From: Willaertia magna
Taxonomy: Eukaryota; Heterolobosea; Eutetramitea; Acrasida; Naegleriidae
Length of the DNA stretch: 33,790 bases
Assembly (NCBI GenBank): GCA_902984215.1
Contig: CADWAF010004216.1
Location: forward strand, 1 to 33,790
Direction of reading: 5' to 3'
Below the pieces are notes generated by a model that was given only the letters and a program-made list of their open reading frames with translations, searched no databases and had not been told where the DNA came from. A program made the position numbers and the translations under genes. Of the stretch, positions 26,491 to 33,790 are shown one piece after another; the stretch's first letter is position 1, and each line of letters begins with the position of its first letter.

Positions 26491-29400
26491 TTAATGGTTA
26501 TTTAAAAAGTTTGTAATCTTTTCGTGCTCTCTTTTAAATTTATTATTTATAGTAGAACCTTCTTTATAAATTTCTAAATTTAAATGATTATTTTCTTCAT
26601 TATATTCTTTATATTTATTATTAATTAATAATTTAATTAATTCTTGATATAATTTACCTAATTCTAATTGTATTTCTTTATTAAATTCATTTATTTTTAA
26701 TTTATTAAATATTTCTGTTATTGCAATTGGATCCATAATTGGATGAATATATTGTAAAGTATTTATATTAAAATTAGTTTTATTTAATTTTGAAAATGAA
26801 TAATTTCCTAAAAATATAATTATTTGTTGTAAATAAATTATTAATTTATCTTTTTTTGTAATAAATAATTCTTTATTTATTTTTTGTAATAAACATGCAT
26901 AATAATTATAATCTAATTCAAATAAAATAAAATTATTATTTTCTTTATTTTTAATATTTTCATTTTGTAAATAATTTAAAACTTCTTTAATTGGTAAATC
27001 ATTTATTTTAATTTTTTCAATTAAATTTAAATAAAAATAATTTTGTAATAAAAATTCTAAAAATATAAAATTAATTAATTTTAAATAACCATCTTTTAAA
27101 ATATTTTTTAAATTTAAATTTTCTAAATATGGTTTAATAAAATCATCATCAATTAAAATAGAAATATCTAAATTTAAAATAAATAAATTAATTAATTCAT
27201 TACAAAAATTAATTATTATTTCTTTACATTGTAAACTTGTCAACTTTTCATTATTTAAAGAACTATTTTGTGACATGTAATTTTTGTAACGTACTTCATT
27301 TACAATAAAATAATCTAAAATTATACACATGCTAAATAATTTTTCTGTGACTTCTTTTTGTAATTTTTGTAAACTATTTAAAAATACTTTACAACAATGC
27401 ATCGCTAAAAATAATGTAAAATTAATTTGTTCATTTTCTAAAGAAATAAAAAAATTTAAATTTTCAAATTTTAAAAAAAATAAATTTTGTAAAACGTGAC
27501 AACATTCATACGATTTCACAAAATTTAAAATCTCTAAAAATAGAAATGACATCCACTGATTACAATTTACTGGAAATTTATGAAAAATTTGAAATATTAA
27601 AAATTGTAAACTTGTCAATAAAATATTTTTAAAATTTTGAATTTTTTCTAAATTTAAAAAATAATTTGAATGTTCAGATGGAATTACTATTAAAGGAATT
27701 TCATTACAATTTTTTTGTAAAATTTCTAACCATTCTTCATAATTTATATTTTCATTATTACTAAAAATGGAAATAACATTTTTTATATTTTCATTTTGAT
27801 TATTTAATTGATTAAAAGTTTCTTTAATTAGTAAAAATTCTTTTTGTAAAGTATTTTTTCCATTTTGTAAAATTTTTAATTTTTTTAAATAATTTTTAGA
27901 AAAATAATTAAATATTGAAATATTTATTGGAATTAACTCTTTATCTAAATTTGTAAATAAATTTATTTTTTCTTCTAAATTTAGAAAAGTATAATTTTTT
28001 AAATTTTCAGTTTTAATATAATTAAAAATTTTTGTAAAATTATTTTTTATAAATAAATGATAAAATTCTTTTCTTGATAAATAATTTAAATTAAAATAAA
28101 AATATTTTCCATAATTTAATGTAAATTTATAATTTTCTAAATAAAGTAAAGAAAGATCAAAAAAGGGATGATCTTGTAAAGTTTTGTAAATTTCATAATA
28201 TTTTTGTAAATTTTCATTATTTAAATTTTTAAAAATAAAATAATCTTTTACTTTTTGTAATAAATTATAAAAATGTAAATATATTATAATTTTCTTAATT
28301 TCTTTACAAAATATTTTTAATTTGTCAAAGTTTTTTTGTAATATTTTTTGTAAAATCTTTTCAAAATAAAATTGATATTTTCTATTTTTAATATTTTTAA
28401 TAAAATTTTCATTTCTATAAAAAATATCACCAAATTGTAATAATTTTTGTAATTTTATTAAAAAATTAAAAATATTATTTAATGAAGAATTTACAGTTAT
28501 TGTAAAATAAATATTTTTAATTAAATTAAAAAATAAATTATTAATTTCATTAAAATATTTTAAAATTTGTTCTTCATTATTAAAATTAGGAAAATTTATA
28601 CAATTTTGTAAAGTTTCAATTTCCAAATTTGTAAAGATATTTAATTTTATTATTAATTGTAAAAAATATTGTAAAGTTTCTAAATAAATATTTGTATCCT
28701 CTAAATTTTCTAAATTTGTAAATTCTTCTTCATTAAAAACATTTTCTAAATTTATTAAATTATTATTTTTAATTAAATTTAAAATACTTAAACTAAAATA
28801 GGAATATTTTAAATTTTTTTGTAAAGTTTTTAACTCATCTAATTGATTGCTGGAAATTTCATATTTTAAAAAATAATTATTTTCTAAATTTTTATTTTCA
28901 AAAAAAATAGATAATTTTTTAATATGTATTTCAATTGAAATTAAATATTTTTTGTAAAAAATTAAAATTTCTTGTAAATTTTGTAAAAATTCTTCATTTT
29001 TACAGTTTTCAAAAATAAAATCATTTTTAATTAAATATTTTTCTAAATTTGTATTTTTTAAATTTTCTTTTAAAAATTCAAAACAATTTTGTAAATCTTC
29101 ATTCTTTTTTGTAAAACTTTCTAAAAATATAAATTTCCTTTTTGAATTTATTTTACAATAATTAATTAAAAAAGAAAATAAATTATCTTTCATATTTTCT
29201 AAAATTGGTGTAAAACTAAAATTACATTGAAAATATAAATATGGTAACATTTCTTCTGTTAATTTTTTACAATTTTCATTTTTTGTAAATTTTTTTATAA
29301 ATTCTTCCCGTAAATTTTGTAAATATTCAAAAATAGAAATCTCTGTATTTTCTGCATTTATATCTTTAAAATATTCTAAATATAAAAAATCTTCCTTTTT

Positions 29401-30874
29401 TAATTTTTTATCAATTAAATCAATTACCATTTCTGTATTTTCTTCTTCAAATTTAGTAATTTGTAAAGTTGTACCTTTTGAAACGTTCATTTTTGTAATT
29501 TTACAATTTTCTATAATTGGAACACCAAATGTAAAATGTAATAAATTATTTTTTGAAAAGATTTTTTCATTTTTTAAAGAAATTTCATTCTTTACATTTT
29601 GTAATTTTTTGTAAATGTTTTGATTTAAATTTTGTAAAGAATTAATCTCATTAAAAAGAGCATTTGTTTGTAATAATTGAAATTTACCAAAATTGGAATT
29701 CATCCTTCTAAAATTTGTAACATGATCATTTATGGAATTATCAATTTCTTGTAGTTTTTCTTCTACTTTTTGTAAACTTTTTTCTGTATTTAGATATTTT
29801 GTATTTTCATTTTTTTGTAAAGTTTCTTCTTTTTTTGTAATTTTATTTTGTAATGTGGTGATTTTATTTTTGTTAAAATTTAAATATTTTAAATTTCCAA
29901 AAAGAGAATGATTAAATTTATAAATAAATAAAAATAATTTTTTCTTTTTTTCTAAATTTAATTTTTTAAAATTTTTTACAAAATTATTGTCAACTTTAAT
30001 TTTTGAATTTTTATAAAAATATTTAAAATTTAAAATATTTATAGTTTCTAAAGTAAATATTTTAAAAAATGTTTTAAATTTTTCATTTTTGTAAAATTGT
30101 AAATTATTTTTAAAAAGAAAAATATTTTCAATTTTAGTTTTTGTAAAGTTTTTTGAATCTTTTAATTTTTGTAAAATTTGATTTAAAATAATATAATCAA
30201 TATTTAAATTTTGTAAATTATTTAAATCATTAAAAATACTTTCCACTTTAAAAATATCATAATTTTCTATTTCTGGAAAGTCACATTGTAATACATTATT
30301 GGGTGTGACTTTTTTTGTAAACTTTGTAAAGAAATCAAATAAACAAATCTCAAGACCATCACTTTTTAAAAAACATTACAAAAAAAATTAAACGTTACAA
30401 TAAAACTTACTTTTCTAAAAATATAAAGCTTACAACATCATTTATAGAAAGAAATGAAATATATTTAAAAAAATAATTAAAAAAATCATTACAATTTTCA
30501 ATATTTCCATTTTTAGAATTTCCAATTTTATTCATTTCTTCAAATATTTCATTTCTTTTCTATTTTTATTGTAAACAATTTGTAAATTTTAAAAATTATA
30601 AAGAAAAAATACAAACCCTTACAAAATGAATTTCATAAATTAATAAAATAAATTCAAAAATTAAATTTTTAAATATTTTTTCTTTTAAAATAAAAATTAA
30701 ACATTTTTTAAATAAATTTGAATTTTTAAAATGTTCTAAAAAACAAATTTTCCATTCGGAATAAATAAATTCAATAAAAATTGTATTTTTTAATAATAAT
30801 TTATTTATTTTGTTTTTAATATTTTCTCCTAATTTAGTGTTATTTAAATAATGAGAAAATTTACTATTTATCAT
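26491..30874 (-). CDS. unknown giant helical protein, extremely AT-rich gene
   Basis: Exons 30874-30623, 30559-30411 and 30361-26491 join to 1,423 aa (introns 63 and 49 nt, donors GTAAGG and GTAAGT). No family was recognised. The protein is dominated by Lys, Asn, Leu, Ile, Phe and Glu, is predicted mostly helical, and has a coiled-coil-like segment around TEKSLQKVEEKLQEIDNS. It has no signal peptide and no clear transmembrane span. Coding DNA is near 10% GC in lines I counted. Of 56 Gln in the 1,251 residues counted in the third exon, 39 follow Leu, because the DNA motif TTTACAA is very dense. The start is uncertain: the ATG at 30874 is the first in frame after a TGA, but a coding-like segment at 31076-30984 may be an upstream exon. 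A large vesicle-tethering or scaffold protein is possible but unsupported. Confidence 0.75.
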
Positions 30875-30983
30875 TCCATTTATTTTTTTTAAATCAAATA
30901 GACTATTTGTTAGAGATTTGTTCCAATTTTTTTTTCAATAGTTTCTTTTAAACAACCTATTCCAATTCATCTTCCTAACTAAC

Positions 30984-31076
30984 CTTAATTAACAATAGCC
31001 TTTTAACTGCATCAACCACATCTCCCCTATCGGAAGGCTTTATTAAACTTACATTGCTGAAAGCAAAAGCAACCAT
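30984..31076 (-). other. possible upstream exon of the 1,423-aa gene
   Basis: An ATG at 31076 opens 31 codons of normal-looking protein (SLIKPSDRGDVVDAVKRLLL) ending before GTTAGT. GTTAAT 10 bp earlier would allow an in-frame join to AG at about 30908 and on into the main gene, but this donor is weak, and the better GTTAGT is out of phase. It starts only 26 bp from the mL49 ATG, leaving hardly any promoter. The other strand is also open here, so it could simply be a GC-richer promoter. Confidence 0.25.
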
Positions 31077-31102
31077 AAAAAAAAATTTAACATTAAAAAA
31101 AA

Positions 31103-31615
31103 ATGACCTTCAATAAACTTCGTTCCATTCCGAAATTAAGTAAAGTAATAAACGCAAGAGCAACACCTAACTATATTTTAATGAAACATTTATTAAATCA
31201 ACAACCTACACTAAACGCAACATTAAAACAAGATTTTGTTAATAACATTTTAAGTCAAAAATTAGATAGTAAAGTAGATACTATTCAACAAACTACTTTC
31301 CATTTCCCTTTAAAAGGAACTGAAGAATTACCATATCATGTATCTCGTTCTAAATTTGGTCAATTACCTATCTATTTAGATTATAAGTATGTATCATTAT
31401 ATTTCACTATTTATTTAATAACAACTTGAAGAAATGGTAGAACTAAAGTAATAACAATTGTTAGAAAAATAAAAGGAGATGTAGAGAAATTAAAAGAAGA
31501 TATTAAAAGAATAACTGGAGAAGAAGAGATAGTTTTAAGAGCAGGTAATAATATTGAAGTTAAAGGAAATCATTCTAGAATTTTAAGATTATATTTACGT
31601 GGTGTTGGATTTTAA
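31103..31615 (+). CDS. MRPL49: mitochondrial large-subunit ribosomal protein mL49 (Img2)
   Basis: Exon 31103-31386 joins exon 31432-31615 across a 45-nt GTATGT...GAAG intron, giving 155 aa. The mL49/Img2 domain fills the second half: LPYHVSRSKFGQLPIYLDYK, then NGRTKVITIVRKIKGDVEKL, then IEVKGNHSRILRLYLRGVGF, which ends exactly at the stop as in other members. The N-terminal 70 residues are basic and could include a mitochondrial targeting sequence (TFNKLRSIPKLSKVINARA). It shows that the organism keeps mitochondrial translation. Convergent with the NPC1-like gene, with 32 bp between stops. Confidence 0.9.
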
Positions 31616-31647
31616 TTTTATTTTAATAAATAAATAATCCTTTGAGG

Positions 31648-32574
31648 TTAATTTACAATTTTTTCATAATTTTTTCCACTTAATTTATTTTTAAACCAAT
31701 AAATAAATCTTTGTAAAACAGCAATTAACATACTACATATAGTTAAAAATAAAACAATACCACCAATTATAGAAATTACAACAACACATGGTAAACCAAA
31801 CATTTTACAACTATAATCTGGTTGTACTTTTTGACAAGCAATATTACAATAAGCACATTCACACATTGCTTTACAATCATATAAAGTTGTATTATAAAAT
31901 GATGTTCTATTATCATTATTTAAATCTATTTTAATTTTATAATCATTTTTAGAAATCTTAAAATCCTCTTTTTTAAAATTTACTTTTCTTATAAAATCTA
32001 TGGAATGTAATATTTGATTATTTGGTTGTTGTAATTGGAATTTAATCCATGGATTAGGTGTTGCTTTATCTATTAAACCTTGAAGGAAACTACCAACATC
32101 AGGGAACATATCTTTAACTGCTTGTTGTCCAAATTTATCATCTTTACAAGATGACCAAAAATCTTTTTGAAATTGTTCTGAAATGAAAAAGTTAACGGCT
32201 GATATGAATCTTTTATCTTTTGGATTCATATCTCTTATAGTTACATATTGATCTTGTTCTGGACTACCTTTTGTTGATTGTTAATTATGTTGAAATTATA
32301 ATAAATAAATAAACTTACAGGTAAAATCACACCAAAATTTCTTGTTATTTAAAACACAAGCAGGACAATGCCAGAAAGTTAAATCTAATTTTTTAAAGTT
32401 AATTTTTAACATTTCTACTTGACTATCATTACAACAAACATAATTAGGATTTAAATTTGGACATAATGATAATAATTCATTTTGTGAATAACTTAATGCA
32501 TAAGGTTGAGTCCAAGGAATTGTTGGATAATTATAATCAAAGAAAGATTGATTTTTATATCCATTTGATGTCAT
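31648..32574 (-). CDS. NPC1 N-terminal domain protein, truncated at both ends
   Basis: Exon 32574-32319 joins exon 32267-31648 (51-nt GTAAGT intron), giving 291 aa. It matches the cysteine-rich N-terminal sterol-binding domain of Niemann-Pick C1: LCPNLNPNYVCCNDSQVEML, FWHCPACVLNNKKFWCDFTC then SPEQDQYVTI, and CKAMCECAYCNIAC. One transmembrane helix follows (LPCVVVISIIGGIVLFLTIC), then a basic end and a stop. The sterol-sensing domain and the remaining transmembrane helices of NPC1 are absent. The start is also short: the first ATG leads into the NG-x-K-x-(N/Q)-x(3)-Y region with no signal peptide and without the first cysteines, and an in-frame TAA lies 21 bp upstream with no acceptor between. 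It may be a decayed copy, or a short paralogue whose leader exon I cannot find. Confidence 0.75.
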
Positions 32575-33616
32575 AACGATTTTAATAAAAAATTATTTAA
32601 ACAGACCTTAAAAAGATATTTTTTTAGGTTTTTTTTATAATATATTTAAATGTGAGCTTTAATAAAATATAATTATAATTTATTATTTTTAAAAAACAAA
32701 TTAAAAATTAAAAAACTTTATAATTTTATAAAATTTAAAAAAATAAAAAAAAATAAAAAAAAATTATACTTTTTATTAAAAAAAAAACATAAAAAACAAT
32801 ATATATTTATAGTTTTTTAAATAAAAAATATTTTTTTTAAAATTTAACATTAAATATTTTATTTGTATATAAAATTGTATAAATTTTTTATTTTTTTAAA
32901 AAAATTGATTTTTTAGAATTTTATTAATTATTTTTTTTAAAATAACGTTTTTTTATTTTTTTGATTTATTTTTTTTAAATTAATAATTATTTAAATAATT
33001 TTACTATATATATATATTTTTTATTATACTTATTTATATTTTTATTTAATGTTAAAAATTTATTTTTTATTATTTTTACAAAGATGAATTAAAAATATTA
33101 TTTGTTATTTTTTGAAGTTTTTTAAAATTTTAATTTAAAATATAATATTTTTATATATTATCAATTATTAACTTTTATTTTTAAAAAATTAGAAAATAAT
33201 TTAAATAATATATATTAATTTATAAATTTTTATTATTTATAACTTATAAATCTTAAAAATAAAATATTAAAATAAAAAGTTATAAATTTTTTATTTAAAA
33301 ACTTGTCTAAAATTATAATAAATAAAAACAATAAATTAATTAAAAAAAATAAAAAATTAAAATATTTAATATATTTAAATAAAAATAATAACAAATATTA
33401 TTATTTTATTATAATATTATTTATTAAATTAATAAAAGAATATTATTATTATTTTTTAAAATTTTTAATACATTTTTAATGTTAGTTATATTGTATTTAT
33501 ATTTATAAACTTTTTAAAATTATTTTTAAACTATTAAATAATATTTAAGAATTTTAAATTGTTAAAAAAAATTATGAGTAAGTTAATATTTTATAGCAAA
33601 GCATGTATAAAAGGTA
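32575..33616. other. about 1-kb AT desert, no genes
   Basis: In 32641-33540 I counted 45 G or C in 900 bases, about 5%. The sequence is made of A and T homopolymer runs and short TA repeats such as the one at 33005-33017. No plausible open frame of any length is present on either strand, and no RNA motif is visible. Other spacers in this window are not so extreme, so this differs from ordinary intergenic DNA. Confidence 0.8.
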
Positions 33617-33690
33617 TACAGCGAACGAGGCTTGAACTCGTGACCTTAAGCGTGTTAGGCTTACGATCTAACCAACTGATCTACCGCTGC
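33617..33690 (-). tRNA. tRNA-Val (anticodon AAC)
   Basis: Complete cloverleaf on the minus strand. The acceptor stem GCAGCGG/TCGCTGT pairs over seven positions with two terminal G-U pairs, and the discriminator is A. The D stem is GATC/GATC. The anticodon stem is TAAGC/GCTTA with loop CTAACAC, giving anticodon AAC. The T stem is ACGAG/CTCGT with loop TTCAAGC. It is 74 nt with no intron. A34 would be modified to inosine, reading GTT, GTC and GTA. A short TTTT lies four bases beyond the 3' end. Confidence 0.95.
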
Positions 33691-33790
33691 TTATGCTTTA
33701 ATATCTTAGAAATATATTTTTATAGACATTACATAGCGATTGTTTTATTTCTTTTTTTTGTGTGGCATGCTTCAAATTAATTCATTCAAA

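Noticed and set aside
32641..33540. AT desert as a possible mitochondrial DNA insertion.
   Set aside because: No mitochondrial gene fragment, rRNA or tRNA motif can be seen in it; composition alone is not evidence.
33559..33780. 73-residue plus-strand frame at the right end.
   Set aside because: It overlaps the complete tRNA-Val on the other strand and has no protein-like features outside it.
1..33790. CRISPR arrays, insertion sequences, transposon ends or viral genes.
   Set aside because: No regularly spaced repeats, transposase or integrase motifs, terminal repeats or viral hallmark proteins were found on either strand.

Overview
The window is nuclear DNA from an AT-rich eukaryotic microbe. 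It carries 19 recognisable or clearly coding protein genes, one partial gene at the left edge, a nuclear-type tRNA-Gly with an anticodon-loop intron, and a tRNA-Val. Splicing in frame recovers 21 introns, 41-99 nt long and mostly 41-53; 16 of them start GTAAGT. Asn/Gln homopolymer tracts, TAA-dominated stops, a PTS2-bearing (peroxisomal) citrate synthase, a mitochondrial ribosomal protein and a metaxin point to an aerobic free-living amoeboid protist. A dictyostelid-like amoebozoan or a heterolobosean would fit. The exact lineage is inference; the sequence alone does not fix it.

Layout, left to right: a partial Thr/Asn-rich gene (-); WDR61/Ski8 WD40 protein (-); small SAM-domain protein (+); tRNA-Gly(TCC) (-); XPG/Rad2 nuclease (+); exocyst subunit Sec8 (-); divergent chaperonin CCT-eta (+); DUF2867-like membrane-anchored protein (+); citrate synthase with PTS2 (+); acid sphingomyelinase-like phosphodiesterase (-); SSX2IP/ADIP-type centrosomal coiled coil (+); metaxin (-); NHL-type beta propeller (-); Cdc6/Orc1-type AAA+ protein (+); DUF1398/YbcV protein of bacterial type (+); HNH endonuclease-like protein with three 20-residue repeats (-); Mediator Med7 (-); SmD2 (+); ribosomal protein eL38 (-); unknown 146-aa protein (-); unknown 1,423-aa protein (-); mitochondrial ribosomal protein mL49 (+); NPC1 N-terminal-domain-only protein (-); a block of about 1 kb that is roughly 95% A+T; tRNA-Val(AAC) (-).

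Genes are dense, with spacers usually under 350 bp. Many are arranged head to head over short shared promoters: WDR61/SAM, Sec8/CCT7, SMPD/SSX2IP, NHL/Cdc6 and Med7/SmD2. Several promoters carry E2F-like TTTSSCGC elements that stand out in AT-rich DNA, including those beside the replication-licensing gene and the centrosomal gene. Base composition falls to the right: the 1,423-aa gene is close to 10% GC in the lines I counted and is packed with the DNA motif TTTACAA, read in all three frames. The points most worth a second look are that motif-riddled gene, the HNH protein with perfect 20-residue repeats and repeated promoter elements, the signal-peptide-less NPC1 fragment, and the acidic-basic repeat tail of the Cdc6-like protein.
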